DNA of 64,000 nt, from the NCBI GenBank assembly GCA_019914945.1, contig CM034104.1, positions 2,420,501-2,484,500 on the forward strand. The letters run 5' to 3'. Positions 27,051 to 50,618 of the stretch are shown piece after piece. The translations under genes and the position numbers were made by a program. Source of the DNA: Typha latifolia (lineage: Eukaryota > Streptophyta > Magnoliopsida > Poales > Typhaceae). A model generated the notes under the pieces. That model saw only the letters and a program-made list of their open reading frames with translations, was not told where the DNA came from and did no database searches. Numbering within the stretch: the first letter of the stretch is position 1; every line of letters begins with the position of its first letter.

Positions 27051-28487
27051 CGCCGGATTCTCTACTAGTTCCTCTAAATCACCTTTCCTTTGTTGCTGGA
27101 AATAGCTACGGTGTTGATGCACCATCTTTGCATGTACTCCTTGATCACTCCAGCTAATCAAACTTGTCCTCGTAGTAGTCTTATATGTGTATGTATATAT
27201 CTCTTAATGAATAGAAGATTGAGGAGTTCTAGAGGCAGAAGAGGAGAGGAAGTGGAAGGAGATATAAAACCATTGGGAGTAAAAAGAATGGCGTGGGGGA
27301 TTGGAATTAGTCAAGAGACGTGGGTTTATAGGCATGGTGGAATGGGCTGATGGTGGTATAAAGGGGAGTTGGGTGATGCCCACTTTGTGGGTTTATACCT
27401 AGCAATACTTGGCAAGAAAGGTTGCTTTAAAGTAATGGGGAAAAGGGAGGTATCTTAGAAGCTTGCTGGTGTAAAATGTTCTTCCAACTGGGGAGATAAA
27501 GATTTATATATACCTCCACTCATATGAATTTTTCTAAATTTTGAGGTATAACATAGTTAGTCCAACTTTCTGATAATAGATTTAGATGATGAAAATAGTG
27601 ATCTAACTTGTTAAATAACTGATTGACCTAACATCTAAATTGTAAGGTAGCACGAGCCTCTTTAATAGAATTGGGTATCATGTACGTCGCACTTGGATAG
27701 ATAAAAAGATAATATAATTTGGTCCTCTATGTCATGACATAAGAATAGATAGTAAAATTAAATAAAAGTTAAAGAGAACTTTGTGGTGACCTTTGCTTTA
27801 TAAGTTCCAATTACTATGATATTTATCATCATTCATCTAAGTTTGACAACTAATGGGTGTCTTAATCATATCCTAAAGATAACCTTGCCAAGACAAAATG
27901 GATAAGTCTCGTTAGTGTAATTGCTGCACTCCTGCACTTGGATAGATGTAGATTCTTCCAAACAGAAATAAACTACACGAACTAAATCTGCACTTTGTTG
28001 CTGTTGACTCTGATGCATCCTTGCAGCAAAATCTTATCAGAAAAGGTTCAGAAACTTGTCTTACTTCTAGTGTTCATAGAACATTCGTGGCTGTATCTTT
28101 CATCTAATAGTGGGATTCTAAAGGCATGCACGAGTAGATTGTGCTGTTGAAAGTTGTGTTACACGTGTCAGTCCAATTATGCTCCAGATTTGGATTCAGC
28201 TGAGAAAGATTTCATTGGTTCACTTCAGATGCAACTCAATCTAGTGGCAATTCAAACTCCAGAATTGGTTGCTCATAGCTTGACTTTTACTTGTATCACT
28301 GTTCTATGAAGGTCATCCATGACTATATAAATACCAATAAATCAATCAACTGGGGGAAGAAGATGACCTGAGTAATGCTCTGGCTTTTTTTGATTTTGTA
28401 AATTTCTGTCATAGGCCTGTACATAAGATATGCACAAGCAATTATATGTTGGAGAACCTTGTATAGACTTTTGAATGGTATAATTTG
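27051..28487. other. Spacer between GT61 and sigma factor
   Basis: GT61 promoter (a TATATAC-like run near 27192-27200 on the minus strand) and the 3' region of the sigma-factor gene. I find no further coding sequence. Confidence 0.5.
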
Positions 28488-30270
28488 CTAACTGTTTTCA
28501 ATCAAACTCCTCTCCTCTCGCAGTCTGGCTATCGCAGTGCAATGGATTTGTCGAATTCTCTCCCTTGAAAGGTTTAGTAATCTTCCAATCTCGTCGCATG
28601 ATCTTGCTGATTCACCGTTCAGACCGTAGCGTAATCTTATGATGTATTCTTCCCTTGGATTTAGTTTCTTGAGAAGCTTCTCCAAATTTTGCAGGGCTAT
28701 TTTTCTTGCAATAATTGGTTCTGGCCTTGACTCATCTGGCCCTGCAATAATGTCCTGCATTAATGATGAATGAGGAAAGTTAGAAGTAAGCTTTTCTTTG
28801 CTTCTTGGTGCAGTGCAACAAGCTATCAAATTACTTTACCTTGAGTGTCGCTCCTTCGCCGTTCACCGGTTGATCAATTGAGATCGGATGTCTACTTTTC
28901 TCACAAATAATTCGAACACTAGAGACACTGATCTCAAGAAAATCTGCAATTTCTTCATACGTAGGCGACCTTCTTAATCGCCTCCTTAACGTCGCAGTAG
29001 CTTCAGTAACTTTGTTCATCCCCTCACACAAGTTACCCTAAGAAATGCTAAATATGAATTTATTACTTATTGACTTAGTACAAGTAAGGTAGAAGATGCA
29101 CTGAAGAAAATATATTAATCAAAGTTCTAATAACTTACTGGCAATCTAACAATCCTCGACTTGTTAACGATAGCTTTAACAATCGCTTGTTTGATCCACC
29201 AGTAGACATAGGTTGAGAGTTTATATCCTTTCTTGTGATCAAATCTCTGCGCACCGCGAATAAGTCCTATGCACCCTTCCTGGAATAGCTATCTATAGTC
29301 AGAATAAAGAACATATCAAACAAGTATGCTGAATGTTACTTGAATGAGAAATAAACTAATAACAGTTCTAACCTGGATGAGATCCTGAATGCTTAGTCCT
29401 TTACCCTGGTATGCAGTAGCAATCGAGACTACAAGGCGCTTGTAGCTCAAGATGATCCTTTCTTTACTCTCTCTTGCCCTCAGCAATGCCTTATCTCTGC
29501 TTGTCTTCTTCATCCAAGCAGATGCTGCAGGAATTCCTGAGTTAGATGGAGCTGACTCCCCCATTTGCATGCTTACAGTCTCAAGCAAGGCTTCTTCCTA
29601 TCACCACAAGCTCAGATTATTATTAGAAACAGAGGATTTATTAAGTTACAGTTCATTCAATGTGTCATTTTGAAAATCTCGAAGAATTTAAGTTACAACC
29701 AATCCAGCAAAGTGTTCCCATGATGATCAAATATCTCAAATTTTGAAATGTAGCATCTGAAACCATGAATTGAATTCTAAAACAGAATTTATATAGGCTT
29801 TCAAGGATCTCAACTTAAAAAAAGAAAAAAAGAAAAAAAAGAGGCTCTTTAGACTTCTAAACAAAGTTCTAAACTAGCAGCTACAACTGCTGCCATTGAA
29901 AGATGAACAGTTGCCTACCTTGAGATAACGAGAGAATTCTGCCTCTTGTCGTGCTGTAAGATACCCCGATCGCTGTGTCCTCGACGAGCGGCGCCCCTCG
30001 GTTAAGTCAAACACATTTCCATCTTCATCCTCCTCGTCATCAGACGACAAGCCTGAATTCTTTCTCCTCTTCCTCCTCCTCCTACACCTTCTTTGCTTCC
30101 TACGTTCCAACACCGCGCTTTCTTGCAGAATTCCACCGGTAAGGGCTAGATTGAGAGCTTCGGCAGCGGCGGCGGCGGCGGCAATTGCCAAAGAGTCCTC
30201 CTGAATCACTACTAGTTGAGAATTATGAGTGGTGAGGGCAGAGGAAGGGAGGAGGAGGGAAGTGGACTGG

Positions 30271-30304
<34 letters not shown>

Positions 30305-30368
30305 GAGAGATTTGGAGGGAATTCCTTGGAAGAACGGAATGGTGGAGAGGAAGTGAGAGTGCATGCAT
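28488..30368 (-). CDS. Plastid RNA polymerase sigma-70 factor, 5 exons, 426 aa
   Basis: Exons are 30368-29919, 29597-29373, 29279-29139, 29037-28840 and 28754-28488, all phase 0. Nuclear-encoded sigma factors direct the bacterial-type plastid polymerase (PEP) to plastid promoters. Region 2 is clear: [63 protein letters not shown], including the -10 recognition helix YVYWWIKQ. Region 3 is [26 protein letters not shown]. Region 4 has the helix-turn-helix [30 protein letters not shown]. The first 150 residues hold a likely transit peptide, Q12 encoded by CAA repeats (about residues 21-32), an alanine run, a basic patch ([15 protein letters not shown]) and an acidic patch (DDEEDEDG). I cannot assign it confidently to SIG1-SIG6. 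A (CT)13 leader tract lies 20 nt before the ATG. Confidence 0.92.
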
Positions 30369-30388
30369 GACTGTAGATGGATGTTTGA

Positions 30389-30414
30389 AGAGAGAGAGAG
30401 AGAGAGAGAGAGAG
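30389..30414 (-). repeat. (CT)13 (sense) in the sigma-factor 5' leader
   Basis: AG on the plus strand, CT in gene sense, ending 20 nt before the start codon. The spacing is almost the same as the CT tract of the response-regulator gene. Confidence 0.9.
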
Positions 30415-31564
30415 TTTACAATTGCTTATAATTGCTAATACTATCCTCTGTTTCCAACTCTCCATGGCCAAAGATATGTTTTTGCTATGTGTGATGCACA
30501 ACTTGTTTCCATGTGGGAAAAGATAAGATAAAGTGGTTGGGTGTGTGAAGCCTACCTCTCTCAATCTCTTTATTTATTTATTTATTTGTTTTTTTCATCT
30601 CAATGATAAACTAACTAAATTTCAGATCAATAATGAAGGTAAAAGCACAATAATATGTAGGATCTTTTTACATAATTGTGGTACATTATTTAAAATACTA
30701 ATTTTTTTTTTTTTTTGAAGAATCACCATTATGATTTACTTCCATCAAGATTATCATCAAAGTTAACAAATACATATAAATGATAAATATATATATATAA
30801 TTTAGAGTGTAAAATATTTATTAATATATTTTTTATCTCAGATAAAATAGAATATGAAGGTATTAATATACTGAAAGAAACTAAATTGTTGTTTAGTTAC
30901 TATACCATAATAATAAAACTTATTTTAGAGAAAAAAGATATATTCATATTCTACAAGTAAAAGAAAGCTCGGCAATGGCATCTTCTTGTTTGATGTTTAT
31001 GTGCATCACTATTGAGCTAAGATTAACAAGTGCTCATCTGCTTGAAGGGAGTCTCAATCATTCAATCCTACTCTCGGCCGTTTCTGTACAAATATTGTGT
31101 GATGTATTAAATTGTCGCGAAAAAAATAAACTTGCTTCTACTTTGCTTGCTTGAGTCTGTCTAAGAATTCACGGTTCATGAACCATTTCAATTCCTCAAA
31201 AAAAAAAAAAAAGGGTTGCATTCACAGGCTTGAACAAGAGAAACAAATAGCTTTTATAAATCGAAAAAGAGCACCAGTGAAAGACAATAATGTAATGTTT
31301 TCCTATCCACCGACCAAAACTTATGCTTCCAATCAATATAACGCCCACAAGATACTGGTTCAAATATGTCACACATACTCAACATGACAGAAAAACCGTG
31401 AAAACCTAAAGATGGCAATATGGTGGCTTGCTAGCTTTGACAGAAGCCGGTGGTGGATCTGTACACAACTTGAAAGAAAAAGCATAAAGAACAAAAGGGG
31501 TGTTCAAAGGAATATAAATCTATTAATGTGTTTATTTGCTGATTCAAGACACTGCCGAAGATTT
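30415..31564. other. Spacer between sigma factor and MIRO
   Basis: AT-rich, with the sigma-factor promoter on the left and the MIRO 3' region on the right (roughly 31150-31564). No gene is seen. Confidence 0.5.
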
Positions 31565-41862
<10,298 letters not shown>

Positions 41863-42749
41863 CGACGACGAGCCAACAAACAAAGAGAAGAGAGACGAGA
41901 GTGGAGAAGGCGAGGTAAGGAGGGTTGTGCGATTGCGTTCTTGGGATTAAAAGGAAGGGAGGAAGGGAAGTGAACAGTAGCCGGTAACGGTGTAGGGTGC
42001 CCTAAGGTTGCCGAGGAAGCAAAGAAGAGTTCTTCTGAGTAACTACTGGAAGCTTTGGGTCTGGCCCGGGGTTGCTCTTTGTTGGGTCGGGCCGGACCCG
42101 GCCTATGCTGGAGCTCCTAATGGTCTCGGGTCTACCCGATAGAAACCCAAGCCCGCTACGAGGTAAAATAAAAAAAATAAAAAAAGAGAGAAAAAAAATG
42201 TACGTCTGCATTTCATGCACACCTTAGTTCTCTTAAATTAACTATAATTGCAAAATAATAGTAACACCTTTGAGTAAAGTTTTGAAGGTTAAGGAAAAAA
42301 ATAGAAAGGGGAAACAGTGATTGAGGTCAAATGAGGGATATTTTAGATTTTTTTTAAAACTTTCAAGACATATAATTTTCTCTATTTTGGCATCTGTTTT
42401 AAGTTTAAAGTTAACTTAAGATATTTGTAAGACATTAAAGGAAAAATACAAGGAGTTTTACAAAAAAATGCCGCTGTGCCTAATGAGCTTGTATTGAGCT
42501 CGAATTTGTACCCAAATAACTAAGCCAAGAATCTTCATCAAATTTAGGTAGCTAGGTACAAACAAATGCAGAGAAACTGATGCTTTTTTATGTTCTAGGA
42601 TTCCAGTGTTTACATTACAATTATATATAACTTGGATTTGGAACTACAAGCCAAAGAACCGATGCAGGTCAGAGGAGATTTATCTTTTCTGGTAGAATTG
42701 ACGGGATTCCTGCTGATTGGTCTCAGCTTTGCTTTGCACCGTACTGAGA
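41863..42749. other. Spacer between MIRO and the reductase array
   Basis: It contains the MIRO promoter and leader (GC-rich up to about 42160) and the 3' region of pseudogene A. No gene is seen. Confidence 0.5.
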
Positions 42750-45700
42750 TTAGAAACTAATAAAGCCCTTCACTTTCAAGCTTTCTATGGTTTCCTTGAT
42801 GCACCTCTCCAGTGGAATAAACTCAATACCCAAGGCTTGGTATATTGGGATGAAGGGCTTGTCATCCGCAGCTGAACATAGCTTGGCAATCAGAACACCA
42901 ACGGGAGCGATCGGAGTGTGAAAGTATTTGGTCTCAGCTTAGGGAAGACAAAAGCATGATCTTTCACAACTAGCAATGAGATGCAAGAGAGAAACACAAG
43001 CTGGTTTATATATGCTTAAATCACTAGTAATGATAAGACTTGTGATGCAACAGATATGTCGCTCACACTGTGGATAAATGTTACAACAAGAGTAAAAAGG
43101 AAAGATAACGATAATATGATAGGATACGAGTATTAAGAGATTCTCAGGATAAATTATAAGTTGTGTGCTTGGTAATTAGAGTATGCCTCAAAGAAAGATG
43201 AAGATTCAGATTGAGATGGAATTTCTAAGGAAAGGTTAGGCAACCCAAGGAAAAGGCGCAAAATTTGCTATTATCTGTCCTATAAAATGGGTTCTGAGAC
43301 ATGAATTTCTATTGTAATAGTCCATGCCAACAAGTAGGAGAGTAGCATTGCTTTGCAAAGAGATGGCATATGGTTGTGTAAAGACTAAAGGTAAAGAGAA
43401 TGCTGGTGAAAATGATGACTTACTTCTGAGGGAGTTGAAGAGAAGGATACAGGTCATGTATAATCTTCACAATCTCTGAGTAGTGAGCAACTTGAGCAAC
43501 TCTTTCAACTAGACAATATCTCCCTGTTGCGGAGGGAAATTCGTATGCCAGGATATGTGCCATAGCAACATCTTGAACATGCACCCACCGTACACTCAAA
43601 TTTGGAAATGTAGGCGATCCTGCCAGAATACATCTCATCATTTCCTGGATAAAACGTGAAACATTTTTATCAAAAAGGCCATCCCAATGCACGAGGTTCC
43701 CATCAATATATAATAAGCTAATGAGCAGTTAATACTCAATGCAAGAAATAGGAAGAGAGATTGACATCTTGGTCATGCCGATGGCAGGTTTGTAGGTTAA
43801 TGTCTGATCAGTTGAAAAAGGAAAAAAAATCTGGATTTAGGAACTTCTAATGTAATATGAGAGTTAGTTGGGAAAATTTTGAAGTACAGGTCCAGCATAT
43901 AATATTTAAATGATATAACATATATTATAAATATATATTCTATACTAGAATTATATATTATTTATAAATTATGTATATTATGTATATATAATAAAATAGA
44001 AGTATATAGTATATAATAGAACATATTCTATTCTCAAAATGAAAGGCCTCAATAATAACTGTGAAAAGATATGGGTCCAGGGATCTCCCTGCTGCAACCC
44101 GCTTTGAGATTGGAAGAATCCAACGAGGACCTGTTGACAAGGATGGAAACCATGAGGTCACTGATGCAGGCCTTAATCCACAAGATCCAGGTTGAAATAA
44201 ACCCAAGAAATAGCCAGCTCACACTATCTCTGGCTTTCTGAAGATCTGATGTTTTGTTCGCAAAGGTCTAGAATCTGAAGTTCAATTAACCATGGAAAAA
44301 GAATTGACTTTTGACCTAAATTGTCAGATATAACTCAAGCTCATATTTAGCTATTAGCATGAAGACTAGCACCATTCCACGCTGATGATAATATAAGGTC
44401 AAACTTCCCACTATAGGTAACAAGTCCGCAAATTGTACGCAAATCTTCAGCTAATTTATAGAGTAATATGCAGAGCAAGTTCAATCCACAATCAGCAGGA
44501 AACAAGCTTTCTCTAATCAAGCAGAGCAGGAGGACTAAAATCTACCTTCCAAAAAGCTGGGAAAACTATCTAGGAAAGATGCCATGGTAAAGGCTAAATA
44601 AGTTTAAGGCTTTGAGATATAGTGTGACAGCATTTGGTTGTAAAAGTTGAGACTTCCAGGCAGCAAGTACTACTACTACCTTCTATCATCCATAAGTGGG
44701 AAAGGAAAGCGGATTTAGGAGACTGGATTTTGGGATGTAGATTAACCAAAGTTTCCATATCCATGTTACAATAGAAAACGAAAATTGTAAACTCATACCT
44801 AGAACTCCAACTTTTGCAACTAAATGCTTTGTTAGATGAGTAACACAAAAATGCCAAAATTTAATTATATGAACAGAGCTACAGACCATCTATAAGTTCA
44901 GTATTGTAGCAGCACTGCGATTAAGTGTGGGCTGTAGAAGGGGACCAGTGACCATTCCAGGGTTCATCATAATCATTATCCCTTGAAAACTTCCAAGCAG
45001 CTTCCTCTGCCGAAGTTTTTGACAGTGGATACCACCACTGATGGAAATTGGAGAATTGGTCAGAAATTTTTCGATGAAAAAGCTACAAAAGTGAAACTTA
45101 TAGGCTAGCAGGCATTATTATGATAGTATGGTAACAATGATATGCAATACTTGCATATGCATGTTTGCAACTACCACTGCCAGAAATAATGTATTGCATA
45201 CTACAGTCTATATATCTCACTCCATAATCTGTACTGAGAGAGAGAGAGGGCATCGGCAAAGATCGAAGAGGCGTAAATTGCAAACATGGACATGCACAGG
45301 AGTTTGCATAAAGGATGAGCAATACCTTGGATTTCTCACAAATTTCATGACTAGAAAACCATGTCTCATCAATTACAACATCGGGAGTTTTTGGTCTCCC
45401 ATTATGTTCCACAGCAGCCATGGATGATGTTATGACCACCCTCTTAACAAAAGCTTTAGCGCAGGAAGCCAATACATTTAGTGTGCCTTTCGCTGCCGGA
45501 TCAATCAAATCAACCTAAGATTTAAAACCCTAAAAATATTATAAACTTATAGCTTGTCATCCTTCAAATCCACGGAATTAACGAAACAAAGAAAAAAAAA
45601 AGATAAGAAAAATGAATCCTATATCCATTAAAAAGTTAGATTTCTTTTGTTTAACGGCGTGAGACACTATCTAAAGAATCTACGACCCGTATCGAGATAA

Positions 45701-45888
45701 TCGATGAGGGTATCAAATCGAGTTTAAAATTCAGGAGAATGGAGGCTAATTGCAAGGATTGGGAACAAACCGGGGTAGCGGACGGAGGCTCAAACGGTAT
45801 ACCCGCGCTGGAGGAGAAGCTTAACGAGCCAGGAGGCGACGTAACCGGAAGCACCGGTCACTCACACCACCTTCCCGGCTCCGTTCAT
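42750..45888 (-). pseudogene. Reductase copy A: decayed SDR108E (CCR/PAR-like) gene
   Basis: Exon remnants align with intact copy B: exon 1 45888-45771, exon 3 45514-45326, exon 4 45037-44887, exon 5 43619-43424 and exon 6 42871-42750. Lesions seen directly: TGA at codon 9 (45864-45862), in place of Cys of the Rossmann motif, and TGA at codon 33, in place of Arg; exon 2 is missing, the exon 1-3 gap being only 256 bp against 610 bp in B; exon 4 has a net 11-nt loss plus a 1-nt loss; exon 5 has a 9-nt duplication (extra VAQ-like codons); exon 6 has a 2-nt loss and a 21-nt loss removing the VSKDKVK segment. Exon 3 is still open. With two stops before residue 40 and the whole of exon 2 gone, no functional reductase can be made. 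Confidence 0.92.
44045..44195 (-). mobile_element. LINE-type reverse-transcriptase fragment (degenerate)
   Basis: On the minus strand one frame reads WIKACISDLMVSILVN, matching the conserved WIKACIS...LVNG block of plant non-LTR retrotransposon reverse transcriptases. The following QGDP-LSPYLF block continues only across frameshifts (GLQQGDPW in one frame, DPYLFTVIIEAF in another). It lies in intron 4 of pseudogene A beside a strongly AT-rich stretch (43905-44035). Only about 150 bp is recognisable. Confidence 0.6.
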
Positions 45889-46960
45889 CGTCTTCGGCGG
45901 CGGATAGATAAATATACTGTCGAAGACTAACAAAGAAGTGAGACAAATTTCTCTGAGACGTGCGTATCCGAATGAGATTTGAGAAGTCAATTCTGTGCTC
46001 AAATAAGTGGACTATTTTTTTTATTTAAAAAAGAAAAAGGTTTACTACTTAAGCGCTATTAATATATGTGTGGACCACATTTATTGTGAGCAATGAGGTT
46101 CTAAATTTAACTTCAACTCTAAATAATATTATAAAAAAATTATTTAATGGTTTGATATTTTAGTGTCGACTCAGTTGATGATTCAACCGTGAGATTGGAG
46201 GAACAACTTGGTAGTATAAAAGCTTGGAGCAGATCTCGACATTTAATTTAAAGTAATTATTCGACAATGCACATAATTTAAAATCTAGACTAGACAACTT
46301 AGTAAAATTTAAATATCTCTTTATTTAAAAAAGATTGTCCGTTTAGCTCATATCTAATCCGTTTACTAACTTTTCTCGGTACTTTCTTTATTTTATTTAA
46401 AAAAAAATGTCTTGCGTGGGCATTGATTCATGTCCGTTCTGTAATGATTCCGATTGCAATCTTTCGATTGCACCTAAAATCGAGTAAAAGTTTATTTAAG
46501 TTATTTATAATTATAATTTTGTCCGTGCTATAAATAACCTAGTTAGATGATAAATAAAGTATTCAGATCAAAAAATTAAATTAACATATTATAAAAGAAT
46601 TATCATGTCATTAATAAGCTAACGGATCTAATTATAAACGAGTTAAAAGATTATGTGATAATAAACATGAATATAAATACGACTTATTTAATAATTAAAT
46701 TAAGTGAATCATTCAAATCCAATTATATTCTTGTCGAATTATTCAGTCGGGTTAAAATTTGGCATCCTGACAAAGGTAAAAAAAAGACGTAATATACAAA
46801 GTTCGACACACTCGAGTTTGCTTATTACGGTCTGAGTTATTCTCTACGCAAGCGCAAAGTCCAGCGGTGATTGTTAAGTAAACCACAACAATCCAAACGA
46901 TGTAGAGTTGAAGCTTTTCTTCCTGCTAATTGGTCTCAGCTTTGCTTTGCAAGTGCAATC
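45889..46960. other. Spacer between copies A and B
   Basis: AT-rich; the former promoter side of A and the 3' flank of B. No coding sequence is seen. Confidence 0.5.
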
Positions 46961-49900
46961 TTAGAAACTAACAAAGCCCTTCTCTTTCAAGCTTTCTATG
47001 GTCTCCTTGATGCACGTCTCCAGTGGAATAAACTTGATACCCAAGCTTTTTACTTTATCCTTGGAGACTTGGTATATTGGAATGAAGGGCTTATCATCTG
47101 CGCACCTGTGTATACCAACATAGATTGGCAATCAGAAGTCATCAGAAATGCGAAAGTATTTGGTTTCAGGTTAGGGAAGACAAAAGTTTAATTTGTCACA
47201 ACTAGCAAAGAGATGAAAGAGAGAAACAGAAGCTTGCGATGCAAAAGATATGTTGCTTGCACTGGAATAATGTTAACATAAGAGTTTAAAAGAAAAAGGA
47301 AAGGAAAGATCATGATAACTTGATAGGATGTGAGTATTAGGAGATACTCGAGATAAAGCTGCAAGTGACACACCCAAAGATGAAGATATATATTGAGCTG
47401 GAATTTTTATGGAAAGATTGGACAACCCATGGAAAAAGGCACAAGATCTGCTATTATTCTGTCCTATAAAATGAGGTCTAAGTCATGATCTTTCTTTGGT
47501 AATTGTATGGTCTAATAGTCTGTTTAACCACACAACAAAGTTATACATGTAGACACGGCAAATGCAAGTTTAAGGGAGAAAACAAGTCTAGCATTGCTTT
47601 GCAAAGATATGACATAAGGTAGTGTAAAGACTAATGAGAATGGTGGTGAAAATGATAATGACTTACTTTGCAGGGAGTTCAAGAGCAGGATACAGGCCGT
47701 GTATGATCTTTACAATCTCTGAGTAGTGAGCAACTCTTTCAACTAGACAATATCTCCCAGTTGCTGAGGGAAGTTCATATGCCAGAATATGTGCCATAGC
47801 AACATCTTGAACATGCACCCATCGAACACTTGAATTTGGAAATGTAGATGATCCTGCCAAAATATATCTCATATGTGAGAAGCTGATGAGTCAGTTAATA
47901 TCCAACGCAAGAGGGAAGCTTGGCTGTGCTAACGGTAGATTAATCATTAATGCAGGATCAGTTAAAAATTGCCTGGACTTAGAACTTCTAATGTAATCTG
48001 AGGTATTACGGAGAAAATTTCGACTTCCAGGTGCTGCAATATTTCCTGCTACAGGTCTCAAGTCCACAACCTGTGGGCAAATCTTCAGCTAATATGTAAC
48101 AAAACCAGAAATAAGGTAAGATGCAGATAGGTTCAATCTATAATCTGTGGGAAGATAATGTTTCTCTAATCAAGCAGAATTTGTGGGAAGATAAGGTTTC
48201 TCTAATCAAGCAGAGCTGGAGGAACAAAATCTACCTTCCTAAACTTTTCAGTGAACATAATCATGGAAATGAGAATCACATTTCGTGCCAGTCCTCTCTT
48301 TCGCTCATTTTTTTTTTTTACCTTCTATTCATTCAGCCATGATTCCCTTTCACTTCTTTTTAACATAGCTAACAGCCTGACATTTTCCATTTATGGAGAA
48401 ATAGCTTGGTCACAACTCACAAGCCACCTATGGTGGCTCATGATAAGTTGTCCTGAGTATTACTTTGACGGCTTCAATATTGATGAGAACACTTACATGA
48501 GAGTATAGATGACCTTGACGGTTAGCTTTTGACTATTTGCAATCAGAATGTTAGACAAAAAGTAAATGCCTATTAAGAACTGAGTGAGAAGTACACACCC
48601 TATCAACAAAAAATAAAATCCAAGTATGTGGAGAATGACTGGGCTTATAACCATTTATACCTTAGTCAACATAGTCCCATTTCCACCCATCTCCTCAGGA
48701 TGTTATATGCAACAGGGTAAAGTTACAAAATTAAATATCTTGCCTCTAGAAATGTGAGGGCAGAAGCTTTAGTTTTCTAGGAAAAGATGCCCTTGTAAAG
48801 GCTTTAATAAGTTGTAAAAGCTTTGGGATATGGTATGGGAGGGTTTGGCTGCAAAGTTTGAGACTTCCAGTTGGAGGGTAATACTACCTTGTGCTTCAAT
48901 ACATTAGCTTCTAGAAAATGGAGTTTAAAGGAGTGGAGGCCAATGATAGAACAGGAAAGGCAAGGAGAAGCATTCATAGGTTGGAAGGGAATGTGGATTT
49001 AGGAGACTGGAGAGGAGTTGGGAAGTGGATTAACCAAGGATTTCATATTCACTCTATACTAAACTACAAATAAAAATTGTGCACTCATTCCTAGAAGTCC
49101 CACCTTTTGACTAAAGCCAAGATTTACTTACACGAACGGAGGTACTTACCATTTATTAAGTTCAGGATTGCAGCAGTGCTTGTGTTAAGTGTGGGCTGCA
49201 GAAGAGGGCCTATGACCATTCCGGGATTTATTGTAATCATGTTGATGGCATTGTCCCTTGAAAACTTCCAAGCAGCTTCCTCTGCCAAAGTCTTTGACAG
49301 TGGATACCACAACTGATGGAAATTGGAGAATTGATTAGAAATTTTTTGGTGAAAAACTATAAAAGTGAAACTTATTGGCTATAGCATGCATTATTATGAT
49401 AAAATGATAACAAACAAATGCACTACTTGTGTATGCATATTTGCAATGACCATTACTAGAATAGTGTATTGTGCACACACTGTCTGTTTACCTCACTCCA
49501 CAATCTATACAGAGAGTCACAGGCAACAAGGGGGTATCACGTGAAAATGTGGACATGCTGGATGGAGTATGTATAAAGGAGCCACACAAACCTTCGATTT
49601 TTCACAAATTTCTGGAATAGAAAACCATGTCTCATCAACTACAACATCAGGAGTTTTCAGTCTCCCATTATGTTCCACAGCAGCCATAGATGATGTTATG
49701 ACCACCTTTTTCACAGAAGCTTTAGCACAGGAAGCCAATACATTTAGTGTGCCTTTCAATGCCGGATCAATCAGATCAACCTAAGATTCAAACCCTAAAA
49801 ATATTAGAAACTTGTAGCTTGTCATCGTTGAAAAGCCCACGTAATTAAGGAAACAAAGAAAATAAGGCAGAAATGTTTTGCCTTGCCTTTTCTAAATTTC

Positions 49901-50508
49901 TAAAGACAACTATAACTCAACAACTGGTACAATATTGAAATTTCTATAAACTGGAGAATGACAATTATTATATGTCAAGAGGAATCATGATATGAACCTG
50001 AGGGTCTGTAATATTGTAATGGAAAGGAGATGCTGTATGGAAAACACCTTCACAGCCCTCAACTACATCATCAAAAGATCCCTCTTTTAACAAGTCTGCT
50101 TCGAAAAACTGCAACCTCTCATCGGCTCCATCGAGGGCATGCAAATGCTCAGTTTTCTTCGGATCAGCTAAAAGATAACACGAATGAATGCTATATCTAT
50201 TAAACTTTAGATTTTTTTTTTCTTGTCTCCACGATCACTTTAAATAGAGAAAATGTTCACAAATCGCAACATATCCAAGTAGACACTATCTAAAGTATTT
50301 ACGACCCGTGACGAGATCATCGACAACGGCATCAAATCGAGGTTAAAATTAACAAGAATGGCCCGATAACCGCAAGGATTGGGAGCAAACCAGGGTCGCG
50401 GACGGAGGCTCGAACGGTGTATCCGCGCTGGAGGAGAAGCTTCACGAGCCAGGAGGCGATGTAACCGGCAGCGCCGGTCACGCACACCACCTTCCCGGTT
50501 CCGTTCAT
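46961..50508 (-). CDS. Reductase copy B: intact CCR/phenylacetaldehyde reductase-like SDR, 6 exons, 323 aa
   Basis: Exons are 50508-50391, 50167-49998, 49780-49592, 49312-49150, 47853-47667 and 47105-46961, in phase, closing at TAA in EKGFVSF. The extended short-chain dehydrogenase fold (SDR108E: cinnamoyl-CoA reductase, dihydroflavonol reductase and phenylacetaldehyde reductase relatives) reduces an acyl-CoA, ketone or aldehyde with NADPH. Seen: NADPH motif [32 protein letters not shown] (residues 8-40), [10 protein letters not shown], catalytic Ser in [10 protein letters not shown] (126/127), and Tyr162-Lys166 in [17 protein letters not shown]. The NWYCY motif of true lignin CCRs is not present, so a CCR-like or phenylacetaldehyde-reductase-like role is more likely; the substrate is unknown. 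It is most similar to A and D in the array. Confidence 0.93.
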
Positions 50509-50618
50509 CGTCTTCTGGGAGTCGGAAGCAGCAGGGAGAAAACAATCTCACCAAAGAAAACTCATTTTGTGGTTTCATTTTCTACACTAAAATAAGTTTT
50601 GTTTTTTTCTTAAAAAAA

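Noticed and set aside
28488..30368. Bacterial origin for the sigma-factor gene
   Set aside because: Four phase-0 spliceosomal introns, a transit-peptide-like N-terminus and plant base composition show it is a nuclear gene for a plastid sigma factor.
41863..41883. Upstream in-frame TTG as MIRO start (MFVGSSSMASP)
   Set aside because: The ATG at 41862 gives a normal plant MIRO N-terminus; non-ATG initiation is not needed.
48135..48215. Two near-identical ~40-bp units in intron 4 of copy B (GTGGGAAGATAA-type)
   Set aside because: A small local duplication with no further structure; not worth a separate feature.
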